NCBI GenBank assembly: GCA_030041195.1
Contig: JASHOI010000408.1
Location: forward strand, 1-5,131
DNA length: 5,131 bases
Source: Streptosporangiaceae bacterium
GTDB lineage: Bacteria > Actinomycetota > Actinomycetes > Streptosporangiales > Streptosporangiaceae
Direction: 5' to 3'
The notes beneath the pieces were generated by a model, which saw only the letters and a program-made list of their open reading frames with translations, made no database searches and had not been told where the DNA came from. Numbering within the stretch: position 1 is the stretch's first letter; every line of letters starts with the position of its first letter. Of this stretch, positions 1 through 5,131 are shown one piece after another. The position numbers and the translations under genes are program-made.

Positions 1-2
1 TG

Positions 3-1934
3 GACCAGGCCGGCGCGCCGGGCACGGTGGTGATCTCGGCGATCGGCGGGACCGCCGGGGTGGGCAAGACCGCTTTGGCGCTGCACTGGGCGCATCAGAC
101 CGCCGGCCGGTTCGGTGACGGGCAGCTTTACGTGAACCTGCGCGGCTACGATCCCTCGGGCGCCCCGGCAGCGCCTGCCGAGGCGATCCGGGGGTTCCTG
201 GACGCACTGGGCGTGCCGCCGGAACGGATCCCGGCCAGCACCGAGGCGCAGGCGGGCCTGTACCGCGGCCTGCTGGCGGATAGGCGGATGCTGATCGTGG
301 CCGACAACGCCCACGACGAGCAGCAGGTCCGGCCGCTGCTGCCGGCCAGCCCGGGCAGCCTGGTCCTGGTCACCAGCCGCAACCAGCTGGCCGGGTTGGG
401 GGCCGCCGACGGAGCACGTTTGATCAGCCTGGATGTGCTGAGCCACGCCGAGGCGGTGCAGATGCTGACCACGCGGCTGGGCGCCGCCCGGGCAGCAGCC
501 GAACCTGAAGCGCTGGGTGAGATCGCCAGCCTGTGCGCGTGCCTGCCGCTGGCGCTCGCGGTCGCCGGGGCCCGCGCCGCCGCCCGGCCCCATTTCCCGC
601 TGAGCGCCCTGGCCGCCGAGCTCGCCGATTCGGCCGGGCGCCTGGACGCCCTGGACGCTGGTGATCCGGGCTCCAGCGTGCGAGCGGTGTTCTCCTGGTC
701 CACCCGGCAGCTCACCGGCGAGGCGGCGCGGATGTTCCGGCTGCTGGGCCTGCACCCCGGGCCCGATATCTCCGTCCCCGCCGCCGCCAGCCTGGCCGGT
801 ATGACTGAGGCCGACAGCCGGCGATTGTTGCGTGAGCTGGCCAGCGCGCACCTGATCATCGAGCACGTCCCCGGCCGGTACGCACTCCACGACCTGCTGC
901 GCGCTTACGCCGCCGAGCAAACCCACCACGCCGACGATGAGCCCGAGCGCACCGCCGCCATCGGCCGGGTCCTCGACCACTACCTGCACACGGCCGCCCG
1001 CGCCGCCCTGCTGCTGGTCCCATCCCAGGAGCCGGTGGTCCTCGCCCCGCCCCGGCCCCGCGCCGCCCCCGAGCAGCCCGCCGATCACCCGCAGGCGCTG
1101 GCCTGGTTCGAGGCCGAGCACAAGGTACTGCTCGCTGCGGTAGTCTTCGCCGCCGAACTCGGGTTCGACGCTTACGCCTGGCAGCTGCCCTGGGCCATGT
1201 CGTCCTTCCTCCAGATTCGCGGGCACCGGCAGGAACGGGCAGCGACCCAGCGCACGGCGCTGGCCGCCGCGGCCCGGCTGGGAGACACGGCCGGGCAGGC
1301 CCTCTCTGGCCGCCTCCTGGCAAACGCCTGCAGCGGTCTCGGCCACCATGATCAGGCTCGCGGCCACTACGCCAGCAGCCTCACGCTGTACCACCGGCTC
1401 GGCAACCGCCTCGGCGAGGCCAAGGTTCACCAGAATCTTGGCGTGCTAGCCCATGGTCAGGGCTGCTACGCCGATGCGCTCGGGCACGCCGAGCAGGCGC
1501 TGCGCCTGTACCAGGCCATCGGCGACAAGGCGGCCATAGCCGAGGCTCTTAACGACGTCGGCTGGTACCACGGCCTGCTAGGCGACTACCAGCAGGCCCG
1601 CGCGTTTTGCCGGCAGGCGCTCACTTTGAGCGCGCAAGCCGGCTACCGCTGGCTCGAGGGGATTGTCCTGGACAGCCTGGGATACGCCGAGCACCATCTC
1701 GGCAACCTCGCCGAGGCCGCCGCCTGCTATGGGCGCGCGCTCAGTCTGTACCGGGAACTCGGCTCCCGCTTCCATGAAGCCGAAGCCCTCACCCGCCTCG
1801 GTGATACTCGCCACTCTCTCGGCGATCTGGCCCAGGCCGAGGAGGCCTGGCAGCAGGCGCTGGCCATCCTCGACGACCTGCAGCATCCGCACGCCGACCA
1901 GGTACGCGCGAAGCTGGCCAGCTCAACCGGCTGA
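3..1934 (+). CDS. AfsR/SARP-type NB-ARC and TPR transcriptional regulator, 5'-truncated by the window edge
   Basis: The frame is open to the left edge. The GTG at 27 is not a credible start, because only six residues would precede the Walker A motif and the in-frame residues before it (DQAGAPGT) look like normal family sequence. Numbering from codon 27: Walker A GGTAGVGKT (7-15), the family signature LYVNLRGYDP (34-43), kinase-2/Walker B MLIVADNA (88-95), sensor-like VLVTSRNQL (113-121), GLPL-like CLPLALA (172-178), and a winged-helix-like end YALHDLLRAYAAE (285-297). Five 40-residue TPR units follow (423-622). Known of the family: AfsR/SARP STAND proteins couple ATP binding and TPR-mediated sensing to DNA binding by an N-terminal OmpR-like/BTAD region, often controlling secondary metabolism. 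That N-terminal region is not visible, so a BTAD-less NB-ARC/TPR protein remains possible. One oddity is Ala92, where relatives usually have Leu (VLDNA). It converges on the GntR gene with a 7-nt gap. Confidence 0.9.
   Translation, partial: DQAGAPGTVVISAIGGTAGVGKTALALHWAHQTAGRFGDGQLYVNLRGYDPSGAPAAPAEAIRGFLDALGVPPERIPASTEAQAGLYRGLLADRRMLIVADNAHDEQQVRPLLPASPGSLVLVTSRNQLAGLGAADGARLISLDVLSHAEAVQMLTTRLGAARAAAEPEALGEIASLCACLPLALAVAGARAAARPHFPLSALAAELADSAGRLDALDAGDPGSSVRAVFSWSTRQLTGEAARMFRLLGLHPGPDISVPAAASLAGMTEADSRRLLRELASAHLIIEHVPGRYALHDLLRAYAAEQTHHADDEPERTAAIGRVLDHYLHTAARAALLLVPSQEPVVLAPPRPRAAPEQPADHPQALAWFEAEHKVLLAAVVFAAELGFDAYAWQLPWAMSSFLQIRGHRQERAATQRTALAAAARLGDTAGQALSGRLLANACSGLGHHDQARGHYASSLTLYHRLGNRLGEAKVHQNLGVLAHGQGCYADALGHAEQALRLYQAIGDKAAIAEALNDVGWYHGLLGDYQQARAFCRQALTLSAQAGYRWLEGIVLDSLGYAEHHLGNLAEAAACYGRALSLYRELGSRFHEAEALTRLGDTRHSLGDLAQAEEAWQQALAILDDLQHPHADQVRAKLASSTG
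1293..1892 (+). repeat. Five tandem TPR-coding units of exactly 120 bp
   Basis: The C-terminal part of the NB-ARC regulator divides cleanly into five 40-residue units starting at 1293, 1413, 1533, 1653 and 1773. Each has the pattern (G/A/L/H)-E-A-x6-LG-x5-G-x3-A-x6-AL-x-L-x4-G, for example with LGD/LGN/LGH turns and AL(R/T/S)LY helices. The long 40-residue unit matches the TPR_12/TPR-MalT style found in AfsR-like proteins. The nucleotide copies have diverged, so this is a protein repeat rather than a recent DNA duplication. It probably forms the sensing or protein-interaction superhelix. Confidence 0.8.
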
Positions 1935-1941
1935 CGGGACT

Positions 1942-2814
1942 TCAGGTGTCCGCGAACAGCTGGAGGACGACGGCCGGGTCGTGCTTCGCCGGCGTGTCGC
2001 GGACCAAGCGCAGGCTCAGCTTGCCGGGAAGGAAGTAGTTCCGGCTCCACTGCACGGGACGGCCTTCCGCGGAACCGGCGCCGTCGAGGTAGATGGTCTC
2101 GGTCATCATGAGCGCGGCCGTCGGGTGGTCCAGGCCGAGCGACGTTGCGGCCGGCTGGCCGGGTTCGAGCAGCGCAGCGCCGATTTCCACCTCGCTGAAC
2201 GCGACCGGGATGCCCTCATCCAGGAGCAGGTCGAGCACCATCTGATGCGATGACAGGCACTCGCTGACCTTTCCCGCGGGGATCAGGTCCGCGGGGAGCA
2301 CGTCGGTCATCCATGCTGCGGCCTCACCGTCGAGGAGCAGAACGCGGCAAACGCGGGTCACCTCGGCTCCGTCGGTCAGCTCGAGTGCGCCGGCCTCGTC
2401 GCTGGTGGCCCGGGCGGTGTCGACGCGAAGTTGCTCGCTGTCGGCCTTGATCCCGAGCCGCTCGGCGATGCTCGTGTACGTCTCCAGCCTGCCGAGCTCG
2501 GCCACGCTGCTGCCCAGCTTGATGCCGACCGGGCCTGGCTCATCGCTGCGCTCGGGAAGCCGGGCCAGGAACGTGCCGCTGCCCTGGCGCCGGACCAGCA
2601 GTCCGCGCTCGGCAAGCCGTCCCACCGCGGTCCTGATCGTCGCGCGGGAGACGCCCAGGCTCCGCACCAGCTCCGCTTCCGGCGGAATGCGGTCACCGAC
2701 CCGGTACCGCCGGTGCACCAGCAGGTCCTCGAGCACCTTCTCGGCCTGCGCGTAGAGGGGAACGCGGCGAAGCGTTGCGGCGGCGTCGCCTGATCGGCCG
2801 TCGTTTCCGGTCAC
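1942..2814 (-). CDS. GntR-family transcriptional regulator, HutC subfamily (winged helix plus UTRA domain)
   Basis: This 290-residue protein has the usual length for a HutC-type GntR repressor. A disordered leader (1-18) precedes a winged helix at about 19-84: PLYAQAEKVLEDLL, then GDRIPPEAELVRSLGVSRATIRTAVGRL with the recognition helix around 56-67, and the wing RRQGSGTFL (75-83). A UTRA ligand-binding domain follows from about 108 (LETYTSIAERLG) to 270, with the typical VTRVCRVLLLDGEAAAW strand and the late segment GRPVQWSRNYFLPG. The start is GTG at 2814: an in-frame TAG lies four codons upstream and no good alternative start follows within the first 18 codons. There is no clear Shine-Dalgarno, and a TAGCAT hexamer sits six bases upstream, suggesting a leaderless mRNA. 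Divergent placement next to an amine oxidase gene suggests local control of that gene; the effector (an amine, aldehyde or acid) is inferred. The 3' end nearly abuts the converging NB-ARC/TPR gene. Confidence 0.93.
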   Translation of the reverse strand: MTGNDGRSGDAAATLRRVPLYAQAEKVLEDLLVHRRYRVGDRIPPEAELVRSLGVSRATIRTAVGRLAERGLLVRRQGSGTFLARLPERSDEPGPVGIKLGSSVAELGRLETYTSIAERLGIKADSEQLRVDTARATSDEAGALELTDGAEVTRVCRVLLLDGEAAAWMTDVLPADLIPAGKVSECLSSHQMVLDLLLDEGIPVAFSEVEIGAALLEPGQPAATSLGLDHPTAALMMTETIYLDGAGSAEGRPVQWSRNYFLPGKLSLRLVRDTPAKHDPAVVLQLFADT

Positions 2815-2820
2815 GTCTTC

Positions 2821-2849
2821 ATGCTAGGGATCCACCGCGTCGCCGTCGC
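2821..2849 (-). promoter_or_regulatory. Predicted leaderless promoter of the GntR gene
   Basis: On the minus strand the hexamer TAGCAT (2826 down to 2821) fits the actinobacterial -10 pattern TAnnnT. It is followed by six bases (GAAGAC) and then the GTG start, so position +1 would fall on the G of GTG at 2814. A weak -35-like GCGACG (2849 down to 2844) lies 17 bp upstream and shares only the GAC core with TTGAC. The absence of a Shine-Dalgarno supports leaderless initiation. This is a prediction from spacing alone. Confidence 0.5.
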
Positions 2850-2857
2850 CGGGGAGT

Positions 2858-2869
2858 GATGAATTCATC
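2858..2869. promoter_or_regulatory. Perfect 12-bp palindrome, candidate GntR operator 1
   Basis: GATGAATTCATC is a perfect inverted repeat without spacer, in an AT-rich pocket of otherwise GC-rich DNA. It lies just upstream of the -35 of the amine oxidase promoter and close behind the -35 of the divergent GntR promoter. GntR-family dimers bind such short palindromes. Its centre is 21 bp from that of the second palindrome, with which it shares a central AATT and the flanking A and T. Confidence 0.5.
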
Positions 2870-2872
2870 CTC

Positions 2873-2902
2873 TTGACGTACCAATTTGTATTGAGGTAAG
2901 AC
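2873..2902 (+). promoter_or_regulatory. Predicted promoter of the amine oxidase gene
   Basis: TTGACG (2873-2878) matches five of six bases of the TTGACA -35 consensus. TAAGAC (2897-2902) is a moderate -10 at an 18-bp spacer. This predicts +1 near 2909, giving a leader of about 47 nt. The spacer contains the second palindrome (2879-2890), so a bound repressor would block RNA polymerase directly. The -35 is convincing; the -10 is less so. Confidence 0.5.
2879..2890. promoter_or_regulatory. Imperfect 12-bp palindrome, candidate GntR operator 2
   Basis: TACCAATTTGTA matches its own reverse complement at 10 of 12 positions; only the pair at positions 4 and 9 mismatches. It begins right after the TTGACG -35 hexamer of the amine oxidase gene and lies wholly in the promoter spacer, a classic repression position. 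Its spacing of 21 bp from operator 1 puts both on the same DNA face. Confidence 0.5.
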
Positions 2903-2907
2903 CGGGA

Positions 2908-2932
2908 GGAAACCGGCCGCTCCGGTCGTTCC
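2908..2932 (+). promoter_or_regulatory. Predicted 5'-terminal stem-loop in the amine oxidase leader
   Basis: ACCGG (2912-2916) pairs with CCGGT (2922-2926) around the 5-nt loop CCGCT. Below a CG bulge (2927-2928), GGAA (2908-2911) pairs with TTCC (2929-2932), giving nine base pairs in all. The stem would begin at the predicted transcription start, so the mRNA would carry a hairpin at its 5' end. Such hairpins can stabilise bacterial mRNAs. GC-rich DNA forms stems easily, so function is inferred. Confidence 0.35.
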
Positions 2933-2941
2933 CGGAGCCGC

Positions 2942-2949
2942 GGAGGGAG
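2942..2949 (+). promoter_or_regulatory. Strong ribosome binding site of the amine oxidase gene
   Basis: GGAGGGAG lies six bases before the ATG at 2956, ideal spacing for an actinomycete Shine-Dalgarno, and it settles the start codon. GGAGCGG (2946-2952), overlapping it, is perfectly complementary to CCGCTCC (2917-2923) in the leader, so the site could be masked by pairing. Confidence 0.8.
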
Positions 2950-2955
2950 CGGATC

Positions 2956-4914
2956 ATGACGGCGACGGCTGAGCGGACCACGGCGGTACGGCACCTGCTG
3001 GACCCGCTGACCGCGGAGGAGATCGAGGCCGCCACCCGGATACTCAAGCGGGACCGCGGCCTGGCCGAGAGCGCGCGCTTCGTCTACGTCACGCTGCGGG
3101 AACCTCCGAAGGACGTGGTGCTCGGTTACCGACCGCGCGAGCCGATCGACCGCGAGGCGGACGTCGTGATCCGGGAGCGGGCCGAGCACAAGACCTACGA
3201 GGCGGTGGTCTCGATCACCGCCGGCGAAGTGCGCCTGTGGCGAGAGCTGGACGGGATTCAGCCGGCGGTCATGCTCGAGGAGTTCCTGGCCACCGAGGAG
3301 GCGGTGCGGAAGGACCCCCGGTGGCAGGAGGCGATGCGCAAGCGCGGCATCACCGACTTCGACATGGCGATGATCGACCCGTGGTCGGTGGGGTACGGCG
3401 GCCCCGAGGACGCGGCCAGCGAGGGCCGGTTCCTGCGGCCACTGACCTGGGTGCGCCAGGGCGACCCCGAGGACCACGGGTACGCCCGCCCGGTGGAGGG
3501 CCTGATCGTCCGCTTCGACCTGGACCGCATGGAGGTCGTGGACATCGAGGATCACGGCGCGATCCCGCTGCCGCGCAGCAGCGGTAACTACACCTCCGAG
3601 GCGATCCGCGACCCTGGGAACGTGCCGCATTTCCCGGACGGCGACCGGCAGGACCTGAAACCGGTCGAGATCACCCAGCCCGAAGGCACCAGCTTCACCG
3701 TCGACGGGCACGAGGTGAGCTGGCAGAAGTGGCGGTTCCAGGTTGGCTTCACGCCCCGCGAGGGTCTGGTCCTATTCCTGGTGCGCTATGCGGACCACGG
3801 GACGTTCCGGCCGGTCATCTACCGCGCCTCGCTCACGGAGATGGTCATCCCGTATGGCGACCCGAGTCCCGCGCAGCACCGAAAGAACGTCTTCGACATG
3901 GGCGAGTACGGCATCGGGGTGCTCGCCAACAGCCTGGAGCTGGGCTGTGACTGCCTGGGCGAGATCCGCTACTTCGACGCCTGGCTCAACGACAACGACG
4001 GTCACGCGCAGGTGATCAAGAACGCGATCTGCCTGCACGAAGAAGACCACGGCATGTTGTGGAAGCACACTGACTGGCGCACCGGCAAGGCCGAGGTCCG
4101 GCGGTCGCGGCGGCTGGTGATCTCCATGATCGCCACCGTCGGGAACTACGAGTACGGCTACTTCTGGTACCTCTACCAGGACGGCACCATCGAGTACGAG
4201 GTCAAGCTGACCGGCGTGATCTCCAACGGGGCGCTGCCACCGGGGGAGAAGCCGACGCATGGCACCCTGGTCGCGCCGCAGGTCTACGGGCCCAACCACC
4301 AGCACATCTTCTGTGTACGGCTGGACATGATGGTCGACGGGCCGCAGAACACGGTCGTTGAGTGCGACTCGGTGGCGGTGCCGCCCGGTCCGGAGAACCC
4401 GTACGGCAACGCGTGGGTGGTGCGGCAGGCCCCGTTGCGCCGCGAGTCCGAGGCTCAGCGGGTGGCCGACGGGCGCGCCGCCCGGTACTGGAAGATCACC
4501 AACCCGGGCCGGCTGAACGCCACCGGCGAGGCGGTTGCGTACAAGCTCGTGCCCCAGGACAGCGTGCTGCCCTTCTGGCAGCCGAGCAACCAGCTCGCGC
4601 GGCGGGCCGAGTTCGCCACCAAGCACCTGTGGGTCACCGCCTACGACCCCGGGCAGCGGTTCCCGGCCGGGGAGTACCCGAACCAGCACCCGGGCGGGGA
4701 CGGCCTGCCGGCCTGGACCGCGGCAGACCGGTCCCTGGAGAACACCGACGTCGTGCTCTGGCACACGTTCAGCGCCCACCACGTGGTGCGCCCGGAGGAC
4801 TGGCCGGTGATGCCGGTCACCCGCGTCGGGTTTCAGCTACGCGCGGACGGCTTCTTCGACGGCAACCCCGCCCTCGATGTGCCGCCGCCGGAGCACTGCC
4901 GGCACCAGGGCTGA
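2956..4914 (+). CDS. Copper- and topaquinone-dependent primary-amine oxidase
   Basis: The 652-residue product is typical in length for bacterial copper amine oxidases. The reaction is primary amine plus water and O2 giving aldehyde, ammonia and H2O2. N-terminal domains N2 (about 11-95) and N3 (about 100-200) precede the catalytic domain (about 225-645). Tyr398 in NYEYGY is the topaquinone precursor. Asp314 in FDMGEYG is the catalytic base, 84 residues before it, as in Arthrobacter globiformis oxidase (D298/Y382, from memory). Copper ligands are His448 and His450 (NHQH) and His609 (AHHVVRPEDWP). Cys333 (GCDC) and Cys359 (NAICLHEED) match the conserved disulfide pair. There is no signal peptide, so it is probably cytoplasmic. 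The residue two before Asp314 is Val312, where the Arthrobacter enzyme has gate Tyr296. Substrate cannot be named; tyramine, phenylethylamine or histamine are options. ATG 2956 has a strong ribosome binding site. It is divergent from a GntR regulator and appears monocistronic. Confidence 0.96.
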   Translation: MTATAERTTAVRHLLDPLTAEEIEAATRILKRDRGLAESARFVYVTLREPPKDVVLGYRPREPIDREADVVIRERAEHKTYEAVVSITAGEVRLWRELDGIQPAVMLEEFLATEEAVRKDPRWQEAMRKRGITDFDMAMIDPWSVGYGGPEDAASEGRFLRPLTWVRQGDPEDHGYARPVEGLIVRFDLDRMEVVDIEDHGAIPLPRSSGNYTSEAIRDPGNVPHFPDGDRQDLKPVEITQPEGTSFTVDGHEVSWQKWRFQVGFTPREGLVLFLVRYADHGTFRPVIYRASLTEMVIPYGDPSPAQHRKNVFDMGEYGIGVLANSLELGCDCLGEIRYFDAWLNDNDGHAQVIKNAICLHEEDHGMLWKHTDWRTGKAEVRRSRRLVISMIATVGNYEYGYFWYLYQDGTIEYEVKLTGVISNGALPPGEKPTHGTLVAPQVYGPNHQHIFCVRLDMMVDGPQNTVVECDSVAVPPGPENPYGNAWVVRQAPLRRESEAQRVADGRAARYWKITNPGRLNATGEAVAYKLVPQDSVLPFWQPSNQLARRAEFATKHLWVTAYDPGQRFPAGEYPNQHPGGDGLPAWTAADRSLENTDVVLWHTFSAHHVVRPEDWPVMPVTRVGFQLRADGFFDGNPALDVPPPEHCRHQG

Positions 4915-4958
4915 GACCGCGGGGCGGTAGCGGGCCCTGTGTCAGCGCGCCCCGGGCT

Positions 4959-4981
4959 GCACGCGCCCAGCGCGCGCGTGC
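4959..4981 (+). terminator. Candidate factor-independent terminator of the amine oxidase gene
   Basis: GCACGCGC (4959-4966) and GCGCGTGC (4974-4981) form a perfect 8-bp stem with a 7-nt loop, 44 nt after the stop codon. The following bases (CGTTGTAATG) are only mildly T-rich and contain no U tract, as is common for actinobacterial terminators. A weaker alternative stem, CGGGGC (4920-4925) with GCCCCG (4949-4954), lies between it and the stop. Local base composition drops from very GC-rich to more AT-rich immediately after, consistent with the end of the transcript. Confidence 0.5.
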
Positions 4982-5106
4982 CGTTGTAATGAGTTCGTTA
5001 TGCATCCGTGCGTATTTCGCGGTGCCTGAATGGCTCTTGACCACCGAGGTGGCATAGGCCAATTTTCGCTGGACCTTTCGCCAATGCGGGCACAGGATGA
5101 GGTGGC
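4982..5106. other. Intergenic region with small direct and inverted repeats
   Basis: This stretch is less GC-rich than the genes and shows no convincing coding frame. It holds GCCAAT twice (5058-5063 and 5080-5085, 22 bp apart), TTTCGC three times (5015-5020, 5064-5069, 5076-5081), the dyad CCACC-GA-GGTGG (5041-5052) and TGGC-N4-GCCA (5050-5061). A TTGACC (5037-5042) could be a -35 for a rightward gene, but no good -10 follows at the right distance. It probably carries control elements of the next gene. Confidence 0.4.
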
Positions 5107-5131
5107 GTGCAGATGGGGGACTCAGGCATGA
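5107..5131 (+). CDS. Possible start of a downstream gene, cut by the right edge
   Basis: Three in-frame start candidates lie at the edge: GTG 5107, ATG 5113 and ATG 5128, the frame reading (V)QMGDSGM. A purine-rich GGATGAGGTGG (5095-5105) could serve ATG 5113, and GGGGGA (5115-5120) sits seven bases before ATG 5128. The frame stays open to the end. Too few codons are visible to name a product or even prove a gene; support comes only from the ribosome-binding-like sequences and the preceding promoter-like intergenic region. Confidence 0.3.

Noticed and set aside
27..29. GTG as the real start of the NB-ARC/TPR protein
   Set aside because: It lies six residues before Walker A, no Shine-Dalgarno precedes it, and the frame is open and family-like up to the left edge.
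146..1323. Minus-strand frames of 237 and 155 residues under the NB-ARC region
   Set aside because: They are Ser/Arg/Ala- or Arg/Gly-rich antisense shadows of a well-supported STAND regulator.
2811..2822. Tiny minus-strand ORF ATG-AAG-ACG-TGA overlapping the GntR start codon, possibly a coupling leader peptide
   Set aside because: It is three codons long, has no ribosome binding site, and would lie partly upstream of the transcript if the TAGCAT promoter is used.
2824..3711. A 295-residue minus-strand frame overlapping the amine oxidase 5' half and the whole control region
   Set aside because: It is antisense to a gene with full family motifs, has the His/Arg/Pro/Val-rich composition of GC-rich shadow frames, no recognisable domain, and runs through the divergent promoter.
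3772..4782. A 336-residue minus-strand frame inside the amine oxidase
   Set aside because: It is fully antisense to the catalytic domain, has low-complexity Val/Pro/Arg/His composition and no motif, as expected from codon bias of the real gene.
4362..5057. A 231-residue plus-strand frame running past the amine oxidase stop
   Set aside because: Most of it is an Arg/Gly/Ala/Pro-rich out-of-frame reading of the oxidase. The tail beyond 4914 is short, crosses the terminator hairpin and resembles no known protein.
4817..5062. An 81-residue minus-strand frame over the oxidase 3' end and intergenic region
   Set aside because: It has a TTG start without a ribosome binding site, would overlap the oxidase antisense by about 100 bp, and has Arg/Ala-rich composition without motifs.
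5037..5066. TTGACC with AATTTT as a complete promoter for the right-edge gene
   Set aside because: The -35-like hexamer is good but the -10 candidate at 18 bp matches the consensus poorly, so it is noted only within the intergenic entry.
1..5131. CRISPR arrays, tRNA or rRNA genes, insertion sequences and attachment sites
   Set aside because: I saw no regularly spaced DNA repeats with spacers, cloverleaf or rRNA-like sequence, transposase or integrase motifs, or terminal inverted repeats.

Overview
The window is high-GC DNA with GC-biased third codon positions, long antisense shadow frames, a GTG start and NB-ARC/TPR and GntR/UTRA regulators. This points to a Streptomyces-like or related filamentous actinomycete; genus and species cannot be read from the sequence.

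Layout. (1) Positions 3-1934 (+) hold the C-terminal part of a large AfsR/SARP-type STAND regulator: an NB-ARC ATPase domain followed by five 40-residue TPR units. Its N-terminus, where a DNA-binding BTAD region would be expected, lies off the left edge. (2) Positions 1942-2814 (-) hold a complete GntR/HutC-family repressor (winged helix plus UTRA effector domain), convergent with gene 1 across only 7 nt. (3) Positions 2815-2955 are a compact divergent control region. It has a likely leaderless promoter for the repressor, two AATT-centred palindromes exactly 21 bp apart, a -35/-10 pair for the rightward gene, a predicted 5'-terminal stem-loop and a strong Shine-Dalgarno. (4) Positions 2956-4914 (+) hold a complete copper/topaquinone amine oxidase with all recognisable catalytic and copper-ligand residues and no signal peptide. 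(5) Positions 4915-5131 hold a candidate terminator hairpin, a more AT-rich stretch with small repeats, and a possible start of another rightward gene at the edge.

How the genes may work together (inference). The GntR-UTRA protein probably senses an amine or its breakdown product. It would bind the paired palindromes to repress the amine oxidase, and possibly its own gene. The oxidase would convert a primary amine to aldehyde, ammonia and hydrogen peroxide in the cytoplasm, releasing carbon and nitrogen. The AfsR-like gene belongs to a separate transcription unit, and nothing in the window links it to amine metabolism.

I do not see a clearly new biological system. The parts most worth testing are the divergent control region (paired operators, leaderless repressor mRNA, stem-loop and possible Shine-Dalgarno sequestration) and the altered residue at the amine oxidase substrate-gate position.
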